Below, piece by piece: positions 50,745 through 59,560 of a DNA stretch of 64,000 nucleotides. The translations under genes and the position numbers were made by a program. Source of the DNA: Micromonospora_J zhanjiangensis (GTDB lineage: Bacteria; Actinomycetota; Actinomycetes; Mycobacteriales; Micromonosporaceae); contig NZ_JBHSBN010000003.1 of the NCBI RefSeq assembly GCF_042650605.1, positions 310,001 to 374,000 of the forward strand, read 5' to 3'. The notes beneath the pieces are model-generated. The model saw only the letters and a list, made by a program, of their open reading frames with translations, made no database searches and was not told the origin of the DNA. Position 1 is the stretch's first letter; each line of letters begins with the position of its first letter.

Positions 50745-52099
50745 GCGGTCTCTCCCGGTTGTGACGTGGGTTGTCCGGCGGCGGGGACGCCGTTCCAGGT
50801 GTCGTGGTCGATCTTGCGGAGCCGCTCGTCCTCGTTCTCCGTGATGCGGGCGCAGGCGTGGCGCAGCATCGGCGGGGCCATCACCGAGGTGACGACGGCG
50901 ACCAGCACGATGATCGTGTAGCTCGCGGTGTTCAGGATGCCCAGCCGCAGGCCGGTGAGCGCCACCACCACCTCGACCACACCGCGGGAGTTCATCCCCG
51001 CGCCGATGGCCAGGCCCTCCCAGTGGCCCAGCCCGCTGAGGCGGGCGCCGCCGTACGCGCCGGCGAACTTGCCGACGATCGCGACCGCCAGGACGACCAG
51101 CGCGGCGAGCGCGACCCTCGGCTCGGCCAGCGCGGTCAGGTCCATCCGGAAACCGGCGATGGCCAGGAAGATCGGCGCCAGCACGCTGAGCACGACCGTC
51201 CGCAGGGCCGCCAGTTTCGCCTGGTTCGCCGCCCGGGGCAGCCCGACCAGGATGCCCGCGACGAAGGCGCCGAAGACCGGCTCCATGCCCAGGGCCTGCG
51301 TGATCACCGCGCCGGTCAGGACGATGACGACGGCGGCCACGATGCTGGGGCCGGCCGCCTCGCCGCGGTCGGCCAGTCGCATCGCCCGACGCACCAGCGG
51401 CCGGCCGAGGAGCGCGGCGAGGATGACGAAGCCGAGCAGGTAACCGGCCGCGCGCACGACGTGCCCCGTGGTCAGCCCGACCGTCGCGGCCATCGACACC
51501 ACCGACAGCAGGAACCAGCCGATCGCGTCGTCGTTCGTTCCCGCCGCCAGCGTCAGCTGCCCGATGTCGCGGTGCAGCAGTCGCATGTCGGAGAGGGTCT
51601 TGGCGATCACCGGGATGGCCGTCACGCACATCGCCACGCCGATCAGGCCGGCGAACAGGGGCCGGTCCGGCACCGGGGATCCGCTGATCCAGTCCGCCAG
51701 CAGGTAACCGACGACCAGGCCGAGGGCCAGCGTCACGAGCATGCCGCCCAGGCTGATCCGGGCGGCGGTGGCCTTCCGCCGCCGGACCATGGCGACGTCC
51801 AGGTGTGTGCCGGTGAGCCCGACCAGGAGCAGGATGCCGAGCTGGCCGACCGCGTCCAGCAGGTGCATCTGCTCGGCGCCGCGCGGAAAGATCCAGTCGC
51901 TCAGGCCGGGCAGCAGGTGGCCCATCAGCGACGGTCCCAGGATGATGCCGGTGGCCAGCTCGCCCACGACGGCCGGCATGCCCACGCGTTCCGCGAGGGC
52001 GGCGAGCAGCCGGGCCACCAGCAGCAGGGTGACCACCGCGACCAGAAATACCAGCAGTGTCTGCCCGCCGAGCGACGCCGGCGGCGCGGTGAACCTCAT
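50741..52099 (-). CDS. Na+/H+ antiporter (CPA2-like)
   Basis: The 452-residue protein has about 12 transmembrane helices and the CPA hallmarks VGELATGIILGPSLMGHLLPG, TAAGTNDDAIGWFLLS-like ND motif (LAAGTNDDAIGWFL) and GMNSRGVVEVVVALTGL. A short cytoplasmic tail follows. A Na+/H+ antiporter gene is a recurrent member of glycopeptide clusters (for example dbv and the chloroeremomycin cluster, as I recall), with unproven function, perhaps resistance or energisation. GAGGGG lies 8-10 bases before ATG 52099. It is followed immediately by the broken folE. Confidence 0.88.
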   Translation of the reverse strand: MRFTAPPASLGGQTLLVFLVAVVTLLLVARLLAALAERVGMPAVVGELATGIILGPSLMGHLLPGLSDWIFPRGAEQMHLLDAVGQLGILLLVGLTGTHLDVAMVRRRKATAARISLGGMLVTLALGLVVGYLLADWISGSPVPDRPLFAGLIGVAMCVTAIPVIAKTLSDMRLLHRDIGQLTLAAGTNDDAIGWFLLSVVSMAATVGLTTGHVVRAAGYLLGFVILAALLGRPLVRRAMRLADRGEAAGPSIVAAVVIVLTGAVITQALGMEPVFGAFVAGILVGLPRAANQAKLAALRTVVLSVLAPIFLAIAGFRMDLTALAEPRVALAALVVLAVAIVGKFAGAYGGARLSGLGHWEGLAIGAGMNSRGVVEVVVALTGLRLGILNTASYTIIVLVAVVTSVMAPPMLRHACARITENEDERLRKIDHDTWNGVPAAGQPTSQPGETA

Positions 52100-52185
52100 C
52101 TGACAATTCCCCTCAGCATTTCCTCGGCCGGCCGATCCGACGGGAACACGTGCGACCACACCACCGACCCGGCCCGCCCACAAGC

Positions 52186-52194
52186 TGTCCAACC
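52186..52194 (-). promoter_or_regulatory. GGTTGGACA element upstream of antiporter
   Basis: On the minus strand GGTTGGACA ends exactly 87 bases before the antiporter ATG. The same distance separates TTGGACA at 50233 from the hpgT TTG. Similar elements lie at 44773-44781 (upstream of the dpgA leader) and 59770-59778 (upstream of the second dpgB leader). It may be a half-site of the StrR-type regulator or a -35 element. Confidence 0.4.
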
Positions 52195-52227
52195 AAAACC
52201 GTTTCAACCCCGCGTCGGGTGGCGGAT

Positions 52228-54633
52228 TCAGCGCTGATTCCGTCGCAATCCGGAACGGCTGCGCACGTTCAGTTTGCGGTAGATCTTGGTGAGGTGCTGT
52301 TCGACCGTGCTGACGGTTATGCATAGATGTTTGGCGATCTGTCGATTGGTGTTCCCGGCGGCGGCGAGCGCGGCGACCCGCTGCTCGGCGTCGGTGAGTC
52401 TGGTGCCGTCCGCCGCGCCGGCGGGGTCGGACGGTCGGTCGACCCACCCCGCGCCCGCCGCGGGCTCCGCGCCGCCGGCCGGCTCGGCTCCGATGCCGAC
52501 GGTGGCGGGACCGAGCCCGGCCATCCGCGACGCCACCTCGGCGGCGTCGACCCCCCACCGGGTCATGATCTCGGCGCACGACCGCAGGTGCGTCAGCGCG
52601 CTCTGCCGGTGCCCCATGGCCTGGTGGTACCGCCCCAGCGCCTGCAGGTAGGGCAGCGCGAACGGGGTGTCGAACATCGCCGCCGGCACCGGCACGGCGA
52701 GGTACGTCCGCGCGGCCTGCGTGTCACCGAGGTCGGTGGCGGCCCGTACCGCGACCGACAGGGGCAGGCCGGCCACCACGCCCCAGGACGACGCCGGAAC
52801 CGCGTCGAACACCTCCCGGATCTCGTACAGCGCGGCGCCGCCGTCCTCACCGCGCAGCGCCGCGACCGCCTTGATCGTGCCGATCATCACCCGGCGCATG
52901 GGCACCCGCGCGACCCAGTCCTCCTTCAGCAGCGCGTCGCACCAGGCGGCCGCCTCGTCCGACCGGCCGGTCTGCACCAGCACGACCAGGGCGTACAGCG
53001 CGGGCGTGAGCGAGGTTCCCGCGCGGATCCCCACCAGCATCTGGTCGACCTGGTCGGTCGCCAACTCGTCGTACGCCGAGGTGGCCGCCGAACTGAGATA
53101 GGTGACCGCGGCTATCGGACCCGACCGGGCCATCAACGGCTCGCCCGGCGGGTCCGGGTCCGGGTACCGGTCCGGACCCATCCCGGCCCGGCGGTACAAC
53201 CGCCACAGCTGGGTCAGGCTCGAACCCTCGTTCCGTACGCCGGTGAGCCGGACCAGTTCGTCGGCCTCGTCGAACTCGCCCCACCAGAGCAACTGGTTCA
53301 CCACGATCAGCGCGTCCGGCTGGGTGAGCAACCCGGCCCGCGCGTCGCGTCCGAGTCCGTGCAGCCGACGGGCGGCGCGGCTGGGATCGGCGTGCCACTG
53401 CGCGTCGGCGGCCAGCACGGCGGCCTGGGCCCGCTGCGTCTCGTCCTCGCTGGCGCCGACCGCGTACCGGAGACTGTTCACGGCGCTGTCGACGTCACCC
53501 GCCGTCATCGCCTCCCGGGCCGCCTCGCACAGGATCTCGACCCGCCAGGTACCCCGGCCGCCGTCCTGCGCGGCGACCAGGTGTTCCGCCACGGCGATCG
53601 CCGGCGCCCCGCTGGCGTGCAGCAGCTCGGCCGCGCGGCCGTGCAGGGCGGGCAGGCTCCCCAGCGGGACGCTCGCGAGCACCGCCGAGCGGGTGCGGCC
53701 GTGCCGGAAACCCTCGGCCCCCTCGGCACCCAGCAACCCGATCTCGTGCAGGTCCCGCATGCACTCGCGGACCAGGACGAGTTCCGCGCCGCCGAGTTCG
53801 GCGACCAGGGCCGGCGTGGCGTAGTCGCCGAGGACCGCCATGAACCGGGCGACCGCGGCCGTCGCGGGCGCGGACCGGTGCAGGATGCGCAGCACGGCCT
53901 GCCGGAAACTGGCGCCGGGCTCGCCGGACGTCTGCCCCGGCACCGCGATCCGGTCGTCGATGAGGGCGTGCATCAGCAGCGGGTTCCCGCCGCTGACCTC
54001 GGTGCAGAACCGGACGAACTCGTCGTCGGCCGCGCCGCCGAGCCGCTCGGTCGCCTGCTCGGCGACCTCCGCCGGGGTGAGCGGTGCCAACTGGATCCGG
54101 TGGCAGTAGGGCAGATGCAGCAGCTCGGCCCGCAGGTCCGCCGTGTCCCGCTCGTAGGACGTGCTCTCGTTGAGGACGATGATCAGCTCGGACCGTTCGA
54201 TCCGCCGGATCAGGTAGCTCAGACAGCGCAGGGACTGCTCGTCGGCGAAGTGGACGTCGTCGATGCCGAGGAGGACCGGGCGGCCGTCGGCGAACCGCGT
54301 GATCGCGGCACCGAACCGGTCCATCAGCGCATGCGGGTGGTGGCTCCGGTACGGATCTGAGTCCGGGAAGGGCGGCGGCATGCCGGCCACGCACATCGAT
54401 TCCACCAGCCGGGCCAGCACCCCGAACGGGTGCTCCCGTTCCCCCGCCGAGGCGGTGACCATGAAACAGAGACCGCCCCGGCGGCTCGCCTGCGCGGCAA
54501 TCTCCTGCGTGAGAGCCGTCTTTCCGGCTCCCACCGGTCCGCTGATCAGCAGCACCGCGCCCTTGCCTCGGGTGGCCGCCGCGTAAGCCTGTTCGAACAG
54601 AAGCAATCGTGGATTCTGCTTACTCAGTGTCAC
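52228..54633 (-). CDS. LAL-family LuxR regulator (cluster activator candidate)
   Basis: The 801-residue protein has an N-terminal AAA/STAND ATPase (Walker A LLISGPVGAGKTALTQE at about residues 27-43, Walker B RPVLLGIDDVHFADEQSL), a long helical mid-region, and a C-terminal LuxR HTH (LTDAEQRVAALAAAGNTNRQIAKHLCITVSTVEQHLTKIYRKL). LAL regulators control antibiotic clusters; in A40926 a LuxR/LAL protein (Dbv3) works with the StrR-type Dbv4, and this window has the same pair. It is divergent from hmo across a 618-base regulatory region. A 128-base gap separates it from the antiporter gene. Confidence 0.9.
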   Translation of the reverse strand: MTLSKQNPRLLLFEQAYAAATRGKGAVLLISGPVGAGKTALTQEIAAQASRRGGLCFMVTASAGEREHPFGVLARLVESMCVAGMPPPFPDSDPYRSHHPHALMDRFGAAITRFADGRPVLLGIDDVHFADEQSLRCLSYLIRRIERSELIIVLNESTSYERDTADLRAELLHLPYCHRIQLAPLTPAEVAEQATERLGGAADDEFVRFCTEVSGGNPLLMHALIDDRIAVPGQTSGEPGASFRQAVLRILHRSAPATAAVARFMAVLGDYATPALVAELGGAELVLVRECMRDLHEIGLLGAEGAEGFRHGRTRSAVLASVPLGSLPALHGRAAELLHASGAPAIAVAEHLVAAQDGGRGTWRVEILCEAAREAMTAGDVDSAVNSLRYAVGASEDETQRAQAAVLAADAQWHADPSRAARRLHGLGRDARAGLLTQPDALIVVNQLLWWGEFDEADELVRLTGVRNEGSSLTQLWRLYRRAGMGPDRYPDPDPPGEPLMARSGPIAAVTYLSSAATSAYDELATDQVDQMLVGIRAGTSLTPALYALVVLVQTGRSDEAAAWCDALLKEDWVARVPMRRVMIGTIKAVAALRGEDGGAALYEIREVFDAVPASSWGVVAGLPLSVAVRAATDLGDTQAARTYLAVPVPAAMFDTPFALPYLQALGRYHQAMGHRQSALTHLRSCAEIMTRWGVDAAEVASRMAGLGPATVGIGAEPAGGAEPAAGAGWVDRPSDPAGAADGTRLTDAEQRVAALAAAGNTNRQIAKHLCITVSTVEQHLTKIYRKLNVRSRSGLRRNQR

Positions 54634-54648
54634 AGGCCCCCCGTACTA

Positions 54649-54664
54649 GGCAATTTCCATTGCC
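54649..54664. promoter_or_regulatory. GGCAAT-N4-ATTGCC dyad beside the LAL regulator start
   Basis: Perfect 6-base arms are centred 24 bases upstream of the LAL regulator start at 54633, in the 54634-55251 gap, where no gene could be supported. It is a likely autoregulatory or repressor site. Confidence 0.45.
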
Positions 54665-54925
54665 TCCCGGGATTGCACCTTACCGCCACGGCCGAAGCTG
54701 AGAAACATCGTCTACTTCGGACTTCGGTGCTCCGCCGCAGGTCACCGCCGCTTACCCGGACGGCCTGTCAATTCGCTGGGACGGTGACCATCAGGTGAAC
54801 ACCGACGGTGGCGGGCGGGCGGGTGCGCCCCGCACCCCGGGCCGGCGGTCGGGCGCCCGCGTCGGGAGCCGCCCCGCCGTACGCCGTCGGCATCGCCCCT
54901 GGTCAGGACGCCGGCCGGACCCGGC

Positions 54926-54956
54926 CATATCGTCGACATATCGAAAAACGTATACG
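54926..54956. promoter_or_regulatory. CATATCG direct repeat plus CGTATACG palindrome
   Basis: CATATCG occurs at 54926-54932 and 54937-54943 (11-base period, one helical turn) with TCGA between, and the palindrome CGTATACG follows at 54949-54956. This is an AT-rich island midway in the divergent regulator/hmo spacer. It is a candidate operator or promoter core. Confidence 0.4.
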
Positions 54957-55208
54957 CGCGGGCAACACCCGGCCCGCTTGACTGTGCGGTGTGACCCACG
55001 GGTGCCCCGTCGGTGCGCCCGACCCCGCCCGGCCGGATCCCGCGCCCGCTCGCCGGGGTTCCCGCCCTCGGTGACCACCGGCCGGAGCGGCGGATCGGTA
55101 CGACAGCAGCAGCTCATCGGGGGACGACACGGCACCCCGATAGCGAATGAGGTTGAAATAAGACGTCAATGTCCACCCGCAATTTAGCCAGATACCGTGG
55201 GCGAGTTC

Positions 55209-55234
55209 TAAGGTTTCTGAGACTCTCAGCCTTA
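55209..55234. promoter_or_regulatory. Stem-loop/operator just upstream of the hmo leader
   Basis: TAAGG-ttt-CTGAGA-c-TCTCAG-CCTTA is an almost continuous dyad (5+6 base arms with a 3-base bulge) ending seven bases before the CAGGAG ribosome binding site of the 57-codon frame. It could be an operator or a 5'-UTR hairpin gating translation. Confidence 0.5.
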
Positions 55235-55251
55235 CCGGTACAGGAGAACCA

Positions 55252-55425
55252 ATGCCAGAAAAGCTACAGGGCGATCCGCGGAAATCAATGCAGGACGCCC
55301 ACCTGGGGAATGACGTGGAAGATGCGCGGCGCGCGGCCCGCGCGACGACCACCGGGACGTCCGGCGGCGCCGACCTCAAGGCGGTGGATCGGGAAAGGAC
55401 GGGCGAGCGTGGACCACAACGCTGA
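55252..55425 (+). CDS. 57-residue frame upstream of and overlapping hmo
   Basis: A strong CAGGAG lies five bases before ATG 55252. The frame starts MPEKLQGDPRKSMQDAHLGN, is rich in charged residues and Ala/Thr/Gly, has GC-biased third codon positions after the first dozen codons, and ends 17 bases inside hmo (stop 55425). It could be a small protein of unknown function or a coupling leader. A RiPP-like precursor role is not supported, because there is no obvious core or modifying enzyme. It is the longest of the four short overlapping frames in the cluster. Confidence 0.5.
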   Translation: MPEKLQGDPRKSMQDAHLGNDVEDARRAARATTTGTSGGADLKAVDRERTGERGPQR

Positions 55426-56575
55426 GCCGATCACCGCGGACGACTTCGAACGGGCCGCCGCGGGAATCCTCCCCGCCGAGATCTGGGACTTCGTCGCCGG
55501 CGGCAGCGGCGCCGAAACCACCGTCGCGGCCAACCGCGCCGCGCTGGAGAGCATCTTCCTACTCCCCCGGATACTGCGTGACGTCTCCGCCTGCTCCACC
55601 CGCTCGACCCTGCTGGGCCGACCGGTCGACCTGCCCGTCGCCACCGCGCCCGTGGCCTACCAGCGGCTGGTCCATCCGGACGGCGAGGCGGCCACCGCAC
55701 GGGCGACGGCCGCCGCCGGGATCCCGTTCGTCGCCAGCACGCTCAGCAGCGTCCCCCTCGAACAGGTCATCGAGGCCGGCGGCCAGGTCTGGTTCCAGCT
55801 CTACTGGTTGCGCGACGATGCCGCTACGCTCGACCTGGTCCGGCGGGCCGAGAAGACCGGCTGCGACGCCATCGTCCTCACCGTGGACGTGCCGTGGATG
55901 GGTCGACGGCTGCGGGACGTCCGTAACCGATTCGCGCTGCCCGCCCACATCCGCGCCGCCAACATCACCACGAGCCGCGCCGCACACCAGCGCGACAGCG
56001 ACGGTTCCGCCGTCGCCGCACACACCAGTCAGGAGTTCACCCCTGCGCTGACCTGGTCGGCGATCGACCGGATCCGCCAGGCGACCCGGCTGCCGCTGGT
56101 GTTGAAGGGCCTGCTGGCCCCCGAGGACGCCGCGCAGGCCGTCGAGTACGGCGTGGACGCGATCGTGGTGTCCAACCACGGCGGTCGTCAGCTCGACGGC
56201 GCCGTCACCAGCATCGACGCGCTTCCCGAGATCGTCGAGGTGGTGCGCGGCAACTGCGAGATCCTGCTCGACAGCGGCATCCGTACCGGCACGGACGTGC
56301 TGCGGGCGCTGGCCCTCGGTGCCTCCGGTGTGCTGATCGGCCGGCCGCTGATCTGGGGGCTGGCCGTCGGTGGCGAGCGTGGGGCGGCCCGCGTCCTGGA
56401 CCTGCTGGCGACCGAACTGCGGGACGCCATGGGCCTCGCGGGATGCGCGGACGTCGCCGACGCACGACGGCTCCGTACGGCCCGCGTACCGCTCATGCCC
56501 GGCCCGAGCGCCGCGGCCCGGCCCCGACCGTCCGCCGTCCAAGCGTCGGTTTCCGGCGGTTGGACGGATGCCTGA
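55409..56575 (+). CDS. hmo: 4-hydroxymandelate oxidase HmO
   Basis: The 388-residue FMN enzyme belongs to the alpha-hydroxy-acid oxidase family. It has EIWDFVAGGSGAETTVAANRAAL (N-terminal FMN region), VAPVAYQRLVHPDGE, the active-site VSNHGGRQLDGAVTS (His-Gly-Gly-Arg) and DSGIRTGTDVLRALALGASGVLIGRP. It oxidises 4-hydroxymandelate to 4-hydroxyphenylglyoxylate for HpgT. GTG 55409 is chosen because AAAGGA lies nine bases upstream and the family N-terminus starts there. Upstream in-frame sequence reads poorly. The C-terminal 30 residues (Pro/Ala/Arg-rich) are an extension beyond the usual end. Confidence 0.9.
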   Translation: MDHNAEPITADDFERAAAGILPAEIWDFVAGGSGAETTVAANRAALESIFLLPRILRDVSACSTRSTLLGRPVDLPVATAPVAYQRLVHPDGEAATARATAAAGIPFVASTLSSVPLEQVIEAGGQVWFQLYWLRDDAATLDLVRRAEKTGCDAIVLTVDVPWMGRRLRDVRNRFALPAHIRAANITTSRAAHQRDSDGSAVAAHTSQEFTPALTWSAIDRIRQATRLPLVLKGLLAPEDAAQAVEYGVDAIVVSNHGGRQLDGAVTSIDALPEIVEVVRGNCEILLDSGIRTGTDVLRALALGASGVLIGRPLIWGLAVGGERGAARVLDLLATELRDAMGLAGCADVADARRLRTARVPLMPGPSAAARPRPSAVQASVSGGWTDA

Positions 56576-56703
56576 CCGCCACCGCCGGGCCCGGCTCGAC
56601 CCCGGCCCGACGCGCGGGGTGCGGGTCCGGCGCGGCTGACCACCCGGCCCGCGGCACGACGGTGGCGTGACTGCGGGCCGGCCACCCCGGCGGGACGGTC
56701 GAC

Positions 56704-56802
56704 TCACCCCGGTACGGCCGGCGTCCCGCCGGCGGATCACCCCGGTACGGCCGGCGTCCCGCCGGCGGATCACCCCGGTACGGCCGGCGTCCCGCCGGCG
56801 GC
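56704..56802. repeat. Three perfect 33-bp tandem repeats abutting the dpgD stop
   Basis: A 33-base unit beginning TCACCCCGGTACGGCCGGCG is repeated three times (56704-56736, 56737-56769, 56770-56802) with only the final base differing. Each unit can form a GCCGGC-type hairpin. The array ends at the base before the dpgD stop codon and lies between convergent hmo and dpgD, so it probably terminates transcription in both directions. Confidence 0.85.
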
Positions 56803-57600
56803 TCACTTCCCGGACCAGATCGGGGCCCGCCGCTCCGCGAAGGCGCGCGGGCCCTCGACGGCGTCGGCGCTGTGCCGACGTCGCTCCTCCCAGTCGTAGG
56901 TGGCGGTGAACGCGTCGGGCAGCGGCAGATCGACCGACCGCAACGCGGCCTCCTTGATCGCCCGAACCGACAGCGGCGCCGCCGCGACCAGGTCGGCGAC
57001 CCAACCCGCCACGCACTCGTCCAACCGGTCGGCCGGCACCACCTCGTTGACCAGGCCGTAGGAGTGGGCGGTGGCCGCGTCCATCCGGCGGCCGGTGAGC
57101 AGGTGACCCAGCGCGACCCGGTGCGGGAGCTGGCGGATCAACCGGAACACGCCCCCGGCCCCCGGCACGAGCCCGAGTCGCACCTCCGGCAACCCGAAGA
57201 CCGACCGGTCGGAGGCGATGATCAGATCGCAGGCCAGGGCCAGTTCGAAGCCCCCGCCGAGGGCGTACCCGTCGATCCGCGCGACCACCGGCTTGCTGAA
57301 GCCGAACCGTTCGGTGAGCCGGGGCCAGCCGGGCTGGCCCCGGCTGCCGAAGGTGGCCGGAGGGGTGCCCGCCGCGTCCCGGCGGGCCCGCTCGGTGAGA
57401 TCCTGGCCCACGGAGAACGCCCGGTCCCCGGCGCCGGTCAGCACCACGACCCGGATCCCGTCGTCGGCCTCGAGGTCGTCCCAGACCCGCGCCAGTTCCT
57501 CGTGCATCCGCAGGTCCATGGCGTTGAGCACCTCGGGACGGTCGAGCGTCACCCGGGCGACGTGGTCCTGCTTCCGACACCGCACCCTGGCAGGGCTCAC
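56803..57600 (-). CDS. dpgD: DpgD, enoyl-CoA hydratase homologue
   Basis: The 265-residue crotonase has the family motifs VVLTGAGDRAFSVGQDLTERAR, DGYALGGGFELALACDLIIAS and FGLPEVRLGLVPGAGGVFRL. DpgD assists DpgA/DpgB in aromatising the tetraketide to 3,5-dihydroxyphenylacetyl-CoA. The GTG at 57600 overlaps the dpgC stop by four bases. It is the last gene of the dpgB-dpgC-dpgD unit, and its stop touches the 33-bp repeat array. Confidence 0.9.
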   Translation of the reverse strand: MSPARVRCRKQDHVARVTLDRPEVLNAMDLRMHEELARVWDDLEADDGIRVVVLTGAGDRAFSVGQDLTERARRDAAGTPPATFGSRGQPGWPRLTERFGFSKPVVARIDGYALGGGFELALACDLIIASDRSVFGLPEVRLGLVPGAGGVFRLIRQLPHRVALGHLLTGRRMDAATAHSYGLVNEVVPADRLDECVAGWVADLVAAAPLSVRAIKEAALRSVDLPLPDAFTATYDWEERRRHSADAVEGPRAFAERRAPIWSGK

Positions 57601-58898
57601 GCCGAACGCTCCGCGAACCGGCCGACCTTGTCGATCACGTCGTCGGCGTGGATCCGCAGCGCCTGCTCGAGCGCGAACTCGGCCAGGTACTCACGCAGCC
57701 CGTCCAGCGGCTCCTCGGCCAGATTGATCATCCGCCGGTTGGCCACGACCGCGTCGCCGCGCAGCCGGGCCAGGCTCCGTTCCACCGCCTCGTCCATCTC
57801 CTCCGGCGGCACGACCTCGTCCACCAGCAGCCGCGCGTCCGGCTCCGCCGCCATGACGCGGCGGCCGTCGAGGATGACCTGCCGCCCCAGCCGGGCGCCG
57901 GCGATCCGGCCCAGTCGCAGGTTGCCCGCGCCCGGGACGATCCCCTCCGCCGCGGCGGGGAGACTGAGGTACGCGTCCGCGGCTGCCACCACGTGGTCGA
58001 ACACCAGCAGCAACTGACAGCCCCCGCCGATGGCGAACGTCTCGACGGCCGCCACCCACGGCTTCTGCTCCGGCGGGGTCCACCGGTCCGGGTCGTCGTC
58101 GGACAGGCCGCGCACCAGCTTGTGCAGATAGCCCAGCTCGCGCCGGAGCAGGAACCCGGTCAACGAGATCCGCCCCGCGCTGATCGCCTTGAGGTTGATC
58201 CCGGCGCAGAACACCCGGCGGCCCCGGTAGCGCGGATGGCTCATCACGCCGCCGCGGACCAGGCCGACCCGTACGGCCGGGTCGAGCAGGGCCAGGTCGA
58301 CGGCCGTTTCCATGTCGTCGACCTGCCGCTCGTCCTCGGCGTTCAGGCAGTCGTCCCGGCACAGGGTCAACCGGGCCACGCCGTCACGCCGTTCCAACCG
58401 GACCGCGTCGGTCACCAGCACGCCGGTACGCCGGAACTCCGGAAGCAGCCGCAGGGCACGCGGCGTGGGCCGGAGCATCGAGTCCATCAGGTGCCGCCCG
58501 GACGTCGCCGACCGCAGCACCCCCCGCAGGAAGATGCCCTGGTCGATCTGCCACCCCTCCTGGTCGACCTGGGCCCGGGAGCGTTCCCGGGCCACCTGCT
58601 CGGGGGTCGGCACCAGACCCGGGAAGGTGTGCGCGGCCGCCTCGACGAGTTCGTCCAGCCGCGGATGGCGGGTGCGGCCGGAGGTGAGTTCGTCGTAGAC
58701 CTGATCCGGGTAGGCGTTCATGAACGCCGTCCGCAGGCGGCGGGCCGCGTCGTGCGCGGCGGCCGCCTCGGCCCGTTGTCCCGCCGTCCGCAGGCGGGGT
58801 TGCGGCAACGTCGCGAGCAGCCGCTCGGTGTCGGCGGCGACCCCGGCCAGGCGTACCCGGTCGGCGTCGAGCCGCCCCGGTGACACGGACACGGTCAT
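57597..58898 (-). CDS. dpgC: DpgC, cofactor-free dioxygenase
   Basis: The 433-residue protein has a helical N-terminal domain (about residues 1-200) and a crotonase core (VFCAGINLKAISAGRISLTGFLLRRELGY; AVETFAIGGGCQLLLVFDHVVAA; LPAAAEGIVPGAGNLRL). DpgC uses O2 without metal or cofactor to turn 3,5-dihydroxyphenylacetyl-CoA into 3,5-dihydroxyphenylglyoxylate. The long N-terminal domain separates it from ordinary hydratases. ATG 58898 overlaps the dpgB stop. The length and motifs look complete. Confidence 0.92.
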   Translation of the reverse strand: MTVSVSPGRLDADRVRLAGVAADTERLLATLPQPRLRTAGQRAEAAAAHDAARRLRTAFMNAYPDQVYDELTSGRTRHPRLDELVEAAAHTFPGLVPTPEQVARERSRAQVDQEGWQIDQGIFLRGVLRSATSGRHLMDSMLRPTPRALRLLPEFRRTGVLVTDAVRLERRDGVARLTLCRDDCLNAEDERQVDDMETAVDLALLDPAVRVGLVRGGVMSHPRYRGRRVFCAGINLKAISAGRISLTGFLLRRELGYLHKLVRGLSDDDPDRWTPPEQKPWVAAVETFAIGGGCQLLLVFDHVVAAADAYLSLPAAAEGIVPGAGNLRLGRIAGARLGRQVILDGRRVMAAEPDARLLVDEVVPPEEMDEAVERSLARLRGDAVVANRRMINLAEEPLDGLREYLAEFALEQALRIHADDVIDKVGRFAERSA

Positions 58899-59560
58899 GA
58901 CGCCGCCCCCCGCCGCAGGGCACGGTCGCACGCGGCCAGATGAGCGCCGAGCGCCTCCTCGAAGCTCTGCTGCGCAGCGTCGAACATCAACTGTCGTCGG
59001 ATCGCCACCTCCGTACCCGCCACCGCCGCCGCCTCCGCGGCGACCTCGGCGAGCACACCGGCCGGATCGTCGACCACCACGTCGACCAAGCCCGCGGCCA
59101 GGGCCAGGTGCGCCCCGATCGGCGTACCCAGCAGGGCGGCGCGACGCACCCCGGCGCCGGCGCCCTGTCGCGCCAGCCGGTACAGCGCCATCCCGGGCCA
59201 GGTCGCGTCGCCGTCCACCGGTAGGGCCAGCCGGGCGCCCGGAACCGCGATCCGGACGTCGGCGGCCAGCAACAGGTCCAGCGCGACTCCTCCGCAGTCA
59301 CCCGTGGCGACCGCGACGGTGGTCACCCCGAGCCGCTCCAGCCGGCGCACCGCCCGCTCCCACTTGCTCAGCAGACCCACGTCGAGCGTCCGGGTCCACC
59401 CCGGCAGCGGGACACCCGACACGTACGCGACCAGCACGCCGCCGCCGAAACCGTCCTCGGCGCGATCACAGAGCCGCGACACCGCCTCGACGTCGGCGAC
59501 CGACAGCGGCCGGTCCCCGTCGACCCGCAGCACCAGATCGTCAACACCCGCCACGGTCAC
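58895..59560 (-). CDS. dpgB: DpgB (second copy)
   Basis: The 221-residue protein is clearly paralogous to the dpgB at 42859, sharing VDGDRPLSV, PGWTRTLDVGLLSKWERAVRRLE, DATWPGMALYRLARQGAG and SFEEALGAHLAACDRALRR. Its start (GTG 59560, or 59563) overlaps a TGG-TGA ending of a 23-codon frame exactly as the other dpgB overlaps the TGG-TGA end of dpgA. This suggests it was once preceded by a dpgA that has been lost. It now leads a dpgB-dpgC-dpgD operon. Confidence 0.9.
   Translation of the reverse strand: MTVAGVDDLVLRVDGDRPLSVADVEAVSRLCDRAEDGFGGGVLVAYVSGVPLPGWTRTLDVGLLSKWERAVRRLERLGVTTVAVATGDCGGVALDLLLAADVRIAVPGARLALPVDGDATWPGMALYRLARQGAGAGVRRAALLGTPIGAHLALAAGLVDVVVDDPAGVLAEVAAEAAAVAGTEVAIRRQLMFDAAQQSFEEALGAHLAACDRALRRGAAS

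Noticed and set aside
54795..55187. 130-codon plus-strand frame in the regulator/hmo spacer
   Set aside because: It has an Arg-rich low-complexity translation, no ribosome binding site, and spans the operator-like AT island.
55169..55408. 80-residue N-terminal extension of HmO
   Set aside because: The family N-terminus begins at GTG 55409 with a good ribosome binding site. The upstream frame is out of phase with the well-supported 57-codon frame.
56704..56802. CRISPR array
   Set aside because: The three 33-base units are directly adjacent with no spacers, and no cas genes are present.
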